7,569 nt of DNA from Methanothrix sp. (GCA_011391755.1 JAABPZ010000004.1:1-7569); one strand, 5' to 3'. Positions 1 through 5,514 are shown, counted from the first letter of the stretch. Translations and numbers: made by a program. The notes: a model not told the origin generated them from the sequence alone.

Positions 1-516
1 ATATCTCTCTTGTTCATGCTCTCAGCTGGTAGCGGCGAAGGGACCATGTATCTCTATGGCGGAAGCGACTCCTACGGCCAGGGATTAATCTATCCCGGTT
101 ACAGCATTCTTCTCTCCTTCACCTCCTTTGCAACCGGCAACAACACCACCGCCGTGTCCCCGGTCTTGCTGAGGGCCACGGTCTTCCTGCCTGAGTTCAG
201 ACTCCTAAAATACCAGAATGGCTCCAGCTATTATCATCCCATCCAGCCCCTCTGGGATCAATTCACCTTTTACCTGCCATTTCTCAGCATGCAAGACTGG
301 TTTTCCGGCAGCAACATTAGCTCTGTCCCCTCCGGCAAGAATTTCCTGAAGGAGAACTGGAAACCGGCCGCCTCAGACCACGTCACTCCAACGATAAGGC
401 AGTTTATGCAGGAAGACGGCTATATGGAAGGCGTCGAGCAGCACAACGATCCGGACCGCATGGAACTGAATCATTTCCTGGATGATGATGAGCCGCCGGG
501 TAGGCCACTATTATGA
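1..516 (+). CDS. C-terminal part of an unrecognised, probably exported protein (5' end outside window)
   Basis: The frame is open from base 1 to a TGA at 514-516, so the start lies upstream or is one of the first weak candidates (TTG at 10, ATG at 16). I do not recognise the family. The first residues (ISLLFMLSAGSG) are hydrophobic and could be the end of a signal peptide, though this cannot be shown without the upstream sequence. The middle is rich in Tyr, Ser, Phe and Gly. It contains NNTT (about 139-150), NGS (217-225) and NIS (313-321), which fit the archaeal N-glycosylation pattern N-X-S/T and would suit a surface or secreted protein. The last 40 residues turn acidic (EDGYMEG, LDDDEPP) with no membrane anchor. 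Its 3' end overlaps the convergent gene by 6 bp. That it is coding is fairly likely from the long open frame and protein-like composition; its function is unknown. Confidence 0.55.
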   Translation: MSLLFMLSAGSGEGTMYLYGGSDSYGQGLIYPGYSILLSFTSFATGNNTTAVSPVLLRATVFLPEFRLLKYQNGSSYYHPIQPLWDQFTFYLPFLSMQDWFSGSNISSVPSGKNFLKENWKPAASDHVTPTIRQFMQEDGYMEGVEQHNDPDRMELNHFLDDDEPPGRPLL

Positions 517-1920
517 AATTTCGAACCGCTCCCCTCTCGCTGGAATTACGACATTGCCAATTCCCAAACGGCTCAGCCCTGCGGCCATCGCCTTTGTCGC
601 ATCCGGCTCGCCGTGCACCACAAACACACGTTCTGGCTTCTTCGGAATTGCCGCGATGAAATCAAGAAGCTCGCCCTCATCCGCATGGGCGCTGTAGCCA
701 TCAATCACTTCCATCCTGGCCCTTACCTGGTACTCCTCGCCGTATATGCGCACCGTCTTGTCTCCCTGCAAGAGCTTTCGTCCCAGAGTATTCTCCGCCT
801 GATAGCCTACGAAAAGTACTGTGGTCTTGGTTTCGCCAATATTGCGGCGCAGGTGATGCAGCACTCTTCCCCCCTCGCACATACCCGAAGCACTGATGAT
901 AATTGCCGGCTTTCTAAGGTCATTGAGCCTCTTTGACTCCTCTGTACTGCGAGTGTACTTGAGCATATCAAAACCAAAGGGATCCTTCCCTCCGTCATGC
1001 AGCAAGAGCTTCTCGGTTTCCTCATCGTAGCACTCAGGATGATGCCGGAAGATCTCGGTGACATTGGTTGCCAGAGGGCTGTCTACAAAGACGGGCATCA
1101 AGGGAATTTGTTTTGCTTCCATCAATTCGTGCAGATGGTAGACCACATCCTGTGTTCTCCCTACGGCAAATGCGGGAATTATTAGGAGGCCGCCTTTATG
1201 CGCCGTCTCGCTTACAATTCTTGCCAGCTTTTCTTTGGCCTCACTCATAGGACCATGATAGCGGCCGCCATAAGTAGACTCTGTTATGAGAACATCGGCC
1301 CGGCTGAGAATATCCGGGTCTCGTACTACGGCTGCACCATTTCTTCCCAGATCACCGGTGAAGGCGAGCGTTGTCACCTTCTTTTCCTCTTGCCCCTCGG
1401 CAATCTCCAGCGTCACCGTTGCCGAGCCAAGAATGTGTCCCGCATCTCTGAAGGTGAGTTTTATGCCGGGAAGGATCTCAAGTGATCGAGCGTATTCTAA
1501 GGTTTGAAAGAGACTAAGTGTTGTCGTAACATCATGTACTGTGTAAAGCGGCTTGATAAAGGGCAATCTCTTTTCTATGTTTAGCTTGTTTACATATTTA
1601 GCGTCCATCTCCTGAAGGGAGGCGGAGTCGCGCAACATGGCACTGCACAGGTCGCGCGTCGCTGATGTCGAGAAAATGCTGTTGTCAAAACCTAATTTTG
1701 CCAGCAGGGGCAATTTGCCGCTGTGGTCAAGGTGGGCATGAGACAGCACAACAGCATTGATGCTCATAACGTCAAAAGGAAATTCGGAATTTAGCTTCCT
1801 GGCTTCCTGCCGTTTGCCCTGCACCATTCCGCAGTCCAATAACACACGATGCCCATTTGCCTCAACCAGATGCATCGAGCCGGTTACGGCCTCTGCAGCT
1901 CCAAAGAATTGCAGTATCAA
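511..1920 (-). CDS. Beta-CASP metallo-beta-lactamase-fold ribonuclease-like protein
   Basis: The 469-residue protein has the full signature of beta-CASP RNA nucleases (the CPSF73/RNase J/TTHA0252 superfamily). HAHLDH lies at residues 61-66, the third metal-ligand motif DAGHILGSA at 159-167, FTGDLG with Asp190, and motif A Glu214 in ESTYGG. The beta-CASP insertion is in the middle. C-terminal motifs are SAHAD (His412) and VVHGE (His436). In the known family these bind two zinc ions and cleave RNA endo- and/or exonucleolytically. There are no N-terminal KH domains, so it is not the aCPSF1 type. Length and opening resemble the shorter aCPSF2/bacterial TTHA0252-like group. The start is TTG at 1920-1918: GGTGG at 1931-1927 sits 6 nt upstream, and an in-frame stop lies just beyond. 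The gene runs alone to the left and ends inside the 3' end of the converging gene. The superfamily is secure; the actual RNA substrate is not known from sequence. Confidence 0.93.
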   Translation of the reverse strand: MILQFFGAAEAVTGSMHLVEANGHRVLLDCGMVQGKRQEARKLNSEFPFDVMSINAVVLSHAHLDHSGKLPLLAKLGFDNSIFSTSATRDLCSAMLRDSASLQEMDAKYVNKLNIEKRLPFIKPLYTVHDVTTTLSLFQTLEYARSLEILPGIKLTFRDAGHILGSATVTLEIAEGQEEKKVTTLAFTGDLGRNGAAVVRDPDILSRADVLITESTYGGRYHGPMSEAKEKLARIVSETAHKGGLLIIPAFAVGRTQDVVYHLHELMEAKQIPLMPVFVDSPLATNVTEIFRHHPECYDEETEKLLLHDGGKDPFGFDMLKYTRSTEESKRLNDLRKPAIIISASGMCEGGRVLHHLRRNIGETKTTVLFVGYQAENTLGRKLLQGDKTVRIYGEEYQVRARMEVIDGYSAHADEGELLDFIAAIPKKPERVFVVHGEPDATKAMAAGLSRLGIGNVVIPARGERFEIS

Positions 1921-1975
1921 TTTAAACCACCATTTTTAAAATCCTTCTTTTTCTATATTCGATGTTGGGACATCT

Positions 1976-1991
1976 GATATTTGGCTTGCTT
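1976..1991 (-). promoter_or_regulatory. Candidate promoter of the beta-CASP nuclease gene
   Basis: On the minus strand, CCAAATATCAG (around 1985-1975) is TATA-like. A start about 26 nt downstream would leave a leader of roughly 33 nt holding the GGTGG ribosome binding site. The match is weak, and a second AT-rich site (GAATATAG, 1960-1953) would put the start too close to that ribosome binding site. Confidence 0.25.
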
Positions 1992-2010
1992 AAGATAAAT
2001 ATCCTCTGTC

Positions 2011-2025
2011 AAGAAACTATTTAAT
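2011..2025 (+). promoter_or_regulatory. Candidate TATA box/BRE for the 2067-3463 gene pair
   Basis: A purine-rich AAGAAA (2011-2016) is followed by TATTTAAT (2018-2025), which resembles an archaeal BRE plus TATA box. A start about 26 nt after the box centre falls near 2047 and gives a leader of about 20 nt containing the GGTG site at 2057-2060. An alternative box is ATAAATAT near 1995-2002, which would give a longer leader. The octamer CTATTTAA occurs again exactly 20 bp downstream (2037-2044). Confidence 0.4.
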
Positions 2026-2066
2026 GTTTGGCAGACCTATTTAAGTCAGTTGGAATGGTGTTGATT

Positions 2067-2441
2067 ATGATTCATGACGAGCGCGTATTCTCCTTCAAGG
2101 AGCTGGAAAGCGAGGACGATCTGGTAGAGGCTATGATCAACCATAAGTGGCCTATCTGTTACGGCTTCTACTTTGGAAATCTGCTCTACCTGGGTGATGG
2201 AGATAGCGAGGATAAACCCGAGTACGCTGTCATGACGATCGATAAAACACAAGGCCACCATGGCGTTCATGGCCGCGAGGTGGGAAGGATTAAACCTACT
2301 GGTTTGTCCGCAGAACAGGTCCATAAGTTCATCCAGGAGATGGCGGCAGGCCACTACAGCAGCGAAAATCCAGTCCAAATCGAGGCCGAACCCATATGGC
2401 ACCATAGCTGCCATTTCTGCCGGCTGGAAGAAGATGAATAA
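2067..2441 (+). CDS. Small acidic protein of unknown function with C-terminal His/Cys cluster
   Basis: I do not recognise this protein. Read from ATG at 2067 it has 124 residues. I chose this start because GGTG (2057-2060) lies 6 nt ahead; the frame also offers ATG at 2055 and TTG at 2028, neither with a good ribosome binding site. The body looks like one small mixed alpha/beta domain: an acidic amphipathic N-terminal helix (KELESEDDLVEAM), aromatic strands (PICYGFYFGNLLYLGDG), then a predicted helix (SAEQVHKFIQEM). There is no signal peptide or membrane segment. The last 14 residues hold WHHSCHFC (His112, His113, Cys115, His116, Cys118), a plausible metal site that would need a partner or dimer to complete it. 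The YukJ-family gene starts 17-26 nt downstream on the same strand, so the two are probably co-transcribed. Coding status is likely; function is unknown. Confidence 0.7.
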   Translation: MIHDERVFSFKELESEDDLVEAMINHKWPICYGFYFGNLLYLGDGDSEDKPEYAVMTIDKTQGHHGVHGREVGRIKPTGLSAEQVHKFIQEMAAGHYSSENPVQIEAEPIWHHSCHFCRLEEDE

Positions 2442-2457
2442 GAATTTGATATACGTA

Positions 2458-2463
2458 GGTGAT
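2458..2463 (+). promoter_or_regulatory. Shine-Dalgarno GGTGAT overlapping the annotated GTG start of the YukJ-family gene
   Basis: GGTGAT matches the archaeal anti-SD core and ends 4 nt before an in-frame ATA at 2468. The only conventional start codon nearby, GTG at 2459, lies inside this motif. The site therefore argues for initiation downstream of it, at the ATA. Confidence 0.5.
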
Positions 2464-3463
2464 TTTCATACCCATAAGTGGCTATGGCGTGCTGAAAGGA
2501 AGGGCTAAAGACAAAAGAGAGGGACAAGGAAAAAGCCCGCATTTCCATGTGTTGGTAAGCGATCAGGAGAAGTTTCGCATCGCCGTCAACGTCAAATCCC
2601 AGGTTGAGCCATCGACTCTGCTCTACTACATAGATGAGAACTTCGATCACCCCATCCTGAAATATCTGCAGTCTCTCCCCAATGGTTTCAAGAATTTGGA
2701 CTGCAAAGCCGATGGCATGGCCCTGGACTTCATCCGCAGCAACCTGTTCGACACCGCTCAAATGAAGCCGCTGCCCTATAACGTTCCCGGCCCGGACAAC
2801 GACCTGAACGAACTGCTGCAAAAATACGTAAAGAGAAGTATGGCTATGCAGTCGAGCGTGATCTATGCCTTTGGCCAGAGGTGGGGGCCTGAGATGGATA
2901 AACCCGACGATTACTTTGATTTCCGCCCTGGAAACGGCATCCATGACATCCATATGAATCAGGGGAACGCCCCCCAATGGAAAGAGGATGATGGACCCTG
3001 GCAGGACGGGGGACTAATATTCCATTTTCCTGATGAAAACCGCTGGGTTGCTCTGTTCACGGCCTTCCAGTCCCAATGCTTCCATACCGATGATGTTACC
3101 GGTCACAGAATTTCTGAAGCCTGCGATGTACCTGCCGCAGATGGGCGTGTTTGCATAGTAGCCGCTTTGGTCAATCCCGTGGGTCCTGACAAGGGATTGG
3201 AGAGCGTCATCATCCTCAACATCACTCCCAAGCCCATCGATCTCAAGGGCTGGAAATTGGTAGACAGCGAAAAGAAGAAAGCTCCGCTATCCGGAATTCT
3301 GAAGGCCGGGCAGACTATGACCTTTTCCCTTGCCGGGACCGGCATTACGCTTCCCAACGAAGGAGGAATCATAACCCTGCTGGACAACAAAGGCCTGAAA
3401 GTGCATGGAGTTAGCTACACCGCAAAGGATGCTGCAAAAGAGGGATGGACCATAGTTTTCTAG
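2459..3463 (+). CDS. YukJ/DUF2278-family protein with C-terminal lamin-tail-like domain
   Basis: The N-terminal two thirds match the YukJ family (DUF2278). YGVLKGR is near the start, followed by SPHFHVLV, the strongly typical RIAVNVKSQVEPS, LLYYIDENFDHP, LPNGF, and later PGNGIHDIHMNQGN and a DGGLIFHFP block. The family's biochemical role is not established; B. subtilis yukJ sits near the Yuk secretion locus. From about residue 230 to the end the sequence fits a lamin-tail (LTD) beta-sandwich: LESVIILNI, DLKGWKLVD, LKAGQTMTFSL, LPNEGGIITLLDNKG, VHGVSY. LTDs are known as C-terminal add-ons of nucleases and envelope proteins. There is no signal peptide, so a cytoplasmic location is likely. The GTG at 2459 gives 334 residues. 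An ATA at 2468 would give the family-like opening PISGYGVLKGR with GGTGAT correctly placed before it. It probably forms an operon with the small upstream gene. Confidence 0.88.
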   Translation: MIFIPISGYGVLKGRAKDKREGQGKSPHFHVLVSDQEKFRIAVNVKSQVEPSTLLYYIDENFDHPILKYLQSLPNGFKNLDCKADGMALDFIRSNLFDTAQMKPLPYNVPGPDNDLNELLQKYVKRSMAMQSSVIYAFGQRWGPEMDKPDDYFDFRPGNGIHDIHMNQGNAPQWKEDDGPWQDGGLIFHFPDENRWVALFTAFQSQCFHTDDVTGHRISEACDVPAADGRVCIVAALVNPVGPDKGLESVIILNITPKPIDLKGWKLVDSEKKKAPLSGILKAGQTMTFSLAGTGITLPNEGGIITLLDNKGLKVHGVSYTAKDAAKEGWTIVF

Positions 3464-3592
3464 AAGCCATTGATATAACTCATCGTGGGACAATTTCTGC
3501 GCAGCCGAAGGGCTCAGTCGCAGTTTAATGCCCGATCTTATGCTTCTTTGCCCTTTTGGAGATTAAAATCCGGCAGAATCTCTTGCCATCTA

Positions 3593-3607
3593 CATAAAAT
3601 TAATATA
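3593..3607 (+). promoter_or_regulatory. Promoter of the MC1 gene (BRE + TATA)
   Basis: CATAAAATTAATATA shows a BRE-like stretch with the paired adenines (3596-3597) directly before the TATA element TTAATATA (3600-3607). A transcription start near 3628-3632 would give a leader of about 42 nt that contains the GGAGGG ribosome binding site. This is the best archaeal promoter match in the window and fits a protein that is abundant in methanogens. The rest of the gap (3464-3592) shows nothing else I can support. Confidence 0.6.
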
Positions 3608-3661
3608 ATGGTATTCTGTATAACGATTATTCAAATAGCATTCGGATTGGTTGGGAAGCAC

Positions 3662-3667
3662 GGAGGG
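3662..3667 (+). promoter_or_regulatory. Ribosome binding site GGAGGG of MC1
   Basis: A strong Shine-Dalgarno sequence with 5 nt (ATTTG) between it and the ATG at 3673. This spacing favours ATG 3673 over the adjoining in-frame TTG at 3670. Confidence 0.8.
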
Positions 3668-3672
3668 ATTTG

Positions 3673-3945
3673 ATGGCTGAGACAAGAAATTTCGCCCTCA
3701 GGGACGAAAAAGGCAATGAGATAGGTGTCTTTACGGGAAAGCAACCAAGACAAGCAGCCTTGAAAGCGGCCAACAGAGGCATCACGGACATACGGCTCCG
3801 GGAGCGCGGCACAAAAAAGGTGCATATCTTCACAGGGGAAAGGGTTCAGGTAACCAAGCCCAAAGGAGCGCCTACCTGGATGCCGGATAAGATCTGGAAG
3901 CCAAAGGTAAAGAAAATGGGCGTCGAGAAGCTGGAAGAGCTATAG
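3673..3945 (+). CDS. Archaeal chromosomal protein MC1 (short-loop variant)
   Basis: This 90-residue basic protein is clearly MC1, the DNA-bending, non-histone chromosomal protein of Methanosarcinales and haloarchaea. TRNFALRDEKGNE, GVFTGKQPRQAALKAANRG, RLRERGTKKVH, and a C-terminal WMPDKIWKPKVKK block follow the order of Methanosarcina MC1. In the family it binds DNA as a monomer, sharply bends it, and protects it. The PTWMP loop, whose Pro, Trp and Met are reported to contact and wedge DNA, is intact. Two differences stand out against the Methanosarcina sequences I remember. About six residues of the loop after KAANRG are missing (ITDI in place of a longer Gly/Lys/Asn/Pro-containing segment). 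The FKAW segment reads FTGE, so the first of the two usual tryptophans is lost. The gene has its own promoter and strong ribosome binding site and appears monocistronic. Confidence 0.95.
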   Translation: MAETRNFALRDEKGNEIGVFTGKQPRQAALKAANRGITDIRLRERGTKKVHIFTGERVQVTKPKGAPTWMPDKIWKPKVKKMGVEKLEEL

Positions 3946-3952
3946 AAGTGCA

Positions 3953-4031
3953 TTTTTCTCCCGAACAATGAGTTTTGTCCGGCTTGATTTGTCAGGCGAA
4001 CATATCTCATTGCGTCTCTTATTTTATTCTG
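3953..4031 (+). terminator. Possible termination region of MC1
   Basis: The MC1 stop at 3943-3945 is followed by TTTTT (3953-3957), then an inverted repeat (3966-3972 with 4006-4012), then a T-rich run TCTCTTATTTTATTCT (about 4014-4029). Archaeal RNA polymerase stops at oligo-T tracts, so one or both tracts could end the MC1 transcript. The call is tentative because no single tract is long. Confidence 0.35.
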
Positions 4032-4179
4032 GTTACTACCACTCCCTCGCGAAGGCCCGCGGTCAAAACAGCTTGATTTTGCCCGGAACTTTTGATCACC
4101 ATTTCTTCGACACTTCCTAGCCTTGGCATAGGGGAAGAAAGAAGATGCTGGCCTGAAAGCCGGCGTCCTGTAGCCGCAA

Positions 4180-4201
4180 TCTATATCAATTTTGACATAG
4201 A
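4180..4201. promoter_or_regulatory. 22-bp imperfect palindrome overlapping a TATA-like box
   Basis: Arms TCTATATCAA (4180-4189) and TTGACATAGA (4192-4201) are complementary at 9 of 10 positions around a 2-bp spacer. The left arm contains CTATATCAA, a TATA-like element whose expected start site (about 4210) coincides with the ATG codons of the next gene. A homodimeric repressor bound here would cover the TATA box and the start site, so operator function is inferred. Confidence 0.45.
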
Positions 4202-4204
4202 CGG

Positions 4205-4453
4205 ATGGCAATGGTAACTATGGCAAAAGACAACAAGACGAGCAAGGGTCCCAAAGATCGCAACAGCAATTATCAAATGAAAAACGGCAATCCCGTCTCC
4301 AAGAAAAAGGATAAGAAATCCAATGCATCCAAGCCCAAAGAGACGAAATCTGCTGCCCAGACAAAGACTGCGGAGCCTAAGAGCATCTTTTCAGGCATTT
4401 CCAGCAGCATTTCCCATGCCACAAACAGCATAAGCAAAATGTTAAAACACTAA
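4205..4453 (+). CDS. Small lysine-rich, low-complexity basic protein
   Basis: I do not recognise this protein. The frame from ATG 4205 gives 82 residues; ATG 4211 and ATG 4220 (MAKDNKTSKGPK) are equally possible starts. No strong ribosome binding site precedes any of them, and the TATA-like box at 4181-4188 would make the message nearly leaderless. The first 55 residues (about 7-60) are disordered-looking and rich in Lys, Ser, Asn and Thr, with runs such as KKKDKK and KPKETK. In total I count 17 Lys and 1 Arg against 3 Asp and 2 Glu. The last 22 residues (SIFSGISSSISHATNSISKM) have a periodic Ile/Phe pattern that could form an amphipathic helix. A nucleic-acid or membrane-surface role is possible, but nothing shows it. 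The gene follows MC1 on the same strand after a structured gap and has its own candidate operator. Confidence 0.6.
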   Translation: MAMVTMAKDNKTSKGPKDRNSNYQMKNGNPVSKKKDKKSNASKPKETKSAAQTKTAEPKSIFSGISSSISHATNSISKMLKH

Positions 4454-4474
4454 AAGATATTAAGAATAGATCGG

Positions 4475-4519
4475 TCCGGCGCAACAGGACGGCAGTTCGC
4501 CGGAAAAAAGGTTTTTTTT
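4475..4519. terminator. Hairpin plus oligo-T between convergent genes (terminator usable on both strands)
   Basis: TCCGGCG (4475-4481) pairs perfectly with CGCCGGA (4498-4504) around a 16-nt loop, followed by a run of eight T at 4512-4519. Read leftward, the A run at 4504-4509 supplies TTTTTT downstream of the nifB stop (4539). The position between two convergent genes and the oligo-T tracts on both strands fit a bidirectional terminator. Confidence 0.65.
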
Positions 4520-4538
4520 GGGAGATTTGGACTAAAGC

Positions 4539-5447
4539 CTATCCCTGTTCCTTGGTTCTGCTAGCAAACTCATTCTGCACATCGCATCCCAGCCTTCCAA
4601 TGGCATCAGATCGACATTGCCGGCAATGTTTCATCTGCTTGATGATCTTGCCCAGTTCTTCCTGGATATTTCTTTTCTCCTCGGGCGAGGGGGGCTTGAT
4701 GTGGGCAAACTTGTACTGGGGAATGAGAGGCATGACATTATGGATATAAACACCCATGGACTTAATCTTGCGGGCGATGTCAAAGACATGTTTGTCGTTG
4801 ATGCCAGGAATGAGGACGGTATTGACCTTCACGATCTTTTTTAGCTTGAGGGCCTCTTCTATGCCTTTGAGCTGGTGGTCGCGAAGGATGGTTGCCGCCT
4901 CCAGACCCTCGTATCTCTTGCCCTGATAAGTCACATATTCGTAAATCTGCTGGCCAATCTCCGGATCTATGGCATTCATAGTAACTGTGATGTTAGAGAC
5001 GCCTAAGGCATCCAGCTCCTTGATCCTGTCCGGCAAAAGCAAGCCATTGGTGCTGAGGCAAAGAATGACGCCCGGATACTTTTCGCCCACCAGGCGCAGC
5101 GTCTCAAATGTCTCCTCATTGGCCAGAGGCTCGCCTGGACCGGCTATGGCTACCACTTTGATGTAGTGATATTTCTCCAATACCTGATCCACGCGCTCTA
5201 AGGCTTCCTCTGGCTTTAGAACTTGAGACGTTACCCCTGGCCGGGACTCATTAACGCAGTCAAAGTCCCGTACACAGTACTTGCACTGGATGTTGCACTT
5301 GGGGGCCACCGCCAGGTGCATTCTGCCAAAGGCATGGCAGGCCTTCTCACTGAAGCATGGATGCTCCTGGATCCGTCTGAGTTGATCCGGGTCGTATGGA
5401 ATATCCTTTCCACCGACATTGGCAACGGGAAAAGTCTCTTCGCTCAT
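4539..5447 (-). CDS. nifB: Radical SAM protein NifB (short form, FeMo-cofactor core biosynthesis)
   Basis: The 302-residue protein opens with HPCFSEKA (His29, Cys31) and then the radical-SAM motif CNIQCKYC (Cys51, Cys55, Cys58). NifB-specific DCVNESRPGV with Cys64 follows, then GPGEPLAN, STNGLLL, and the C-terminal HCRQCRSDAIG (Cys275, Cys278). NifB uses S-adenosylmethionine to fuse two 4Fe clusters into the 8Fe carbide precursor (NifB-co) of nitrogenase cofactors. The non-SAM cysteines and His29 correspond to ligands of the substrate clusters. No NifX-like domain follows, as is usual in methanogens. I chose ATG 5447 because GGAG lies 9 nt upstream; an in-frame start at 5480 has no such site. 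The gene stands alone, with no nifHDK, E or N in view. Whether the organism fixes nitrogen cannot be judged here. Confidence 0.9.
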   Translation of the reverse strand: MSEETFPVANVGGKDIPYDPDQLRRIQEHPCFSEKACHAFGRMHLAVAPKCNIQCKYCVRDFDCVNESRPGVTSQVLKPEEALERVDQVLEKYHYIKVVAIAGPGEPLANEETFETLRLVGEKYPGVILCLSTNGLLLPDRIKELDALGVSNITVTMNAIDPEIGQQIYEYVTYQGKRYEGLEAATILRDHQLKGIEEALKLKKIVKVNTVLIPGINDKHVFDIARKIKSMGVYIHNVMPLIPQYKFAHIKPPSPEEKRNIQEELGKIIKQMKHCRQCRSDAIGRLGCDVQNEFASRTKEQG

Positions 5448-5495
5448 TATTGAAAACTCCACGATTGTACTGACTAGCAATTATGGCTCAACATG

Positions 5496-5510
5496 GCTAA
5501 AGACTTTTCG
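5496..5510 (-). promoter_or_regulatory. Candidate nifB promoter
   Basis: On the minus strand CGAAAAGTCTTTAGC carries an A-rich BRE-like block before a TATA-like TCTTTAGC (5503-5496). A start about 26 nt further on (near 5474) gives a leader of about 27 nt that contains the GGAG site before ATG 5447. Confidence 0.4.
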
Positions 5511-5514
5511 TGCC

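Larger units (their letters stand above)
3946..4204. other. 259-bp intergenic region with four consecutive inverted repeats
   Basis: No convincing gene lies here. By eye, four potential stem-loops follow one another. CAATGAG (3966-3972) pairs with CTCATTG (4006-4012). CGGTCAAAA (4060-4068) pairs with TTTTGCCCG (4077-4085), with one mismatch. TTTCTTC (4102-4108) pairs with GAAGAAA (4134-4140). The tight hairpin GATGCTGGC (4144-4152) pairs with GCCGGCGTC (4159-4167) around a 6-nt loop and includes two G-U pairs. A palindrome at 4180-4201 closes the region. This could be a long 3' untranslated region, a small structured RNA or an accumulation of protein-binding sites. No promoter that would define a separate RNA is clear. 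Confidence 0.35.

Noticed and set aside
2354..2977. 207-codon open frame on the minus strand
   Set aside because: It lies antisense to the small His/Cys protein and the YukJ-family gene, whose motifs are clear. Its translation has no recognisable domain, and the frame is a by-product of the opposite strand's codon use.
3485..3673. 62-codon plus-strand open frame before MC1
   Set aside because: It runs through the MC1 promoter and ribosome binding site, and its composition is not protein-like.
3846..4211. 121-codon minus-strand open frame across the gap after MC1
   Set aside because: Its 3' third is antisense to MC1, and the rest is rich in Arg, Ser and Cys with no domain pattern. It has no good ribosome binding site. 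I kept the gap as non-coding.
4504..4519. A6-GG-T8 as a separate small hairpin or repeat element
   Set aside because: It is simply the A/T flank of the bidirectional terminator; a second copy was not seen.
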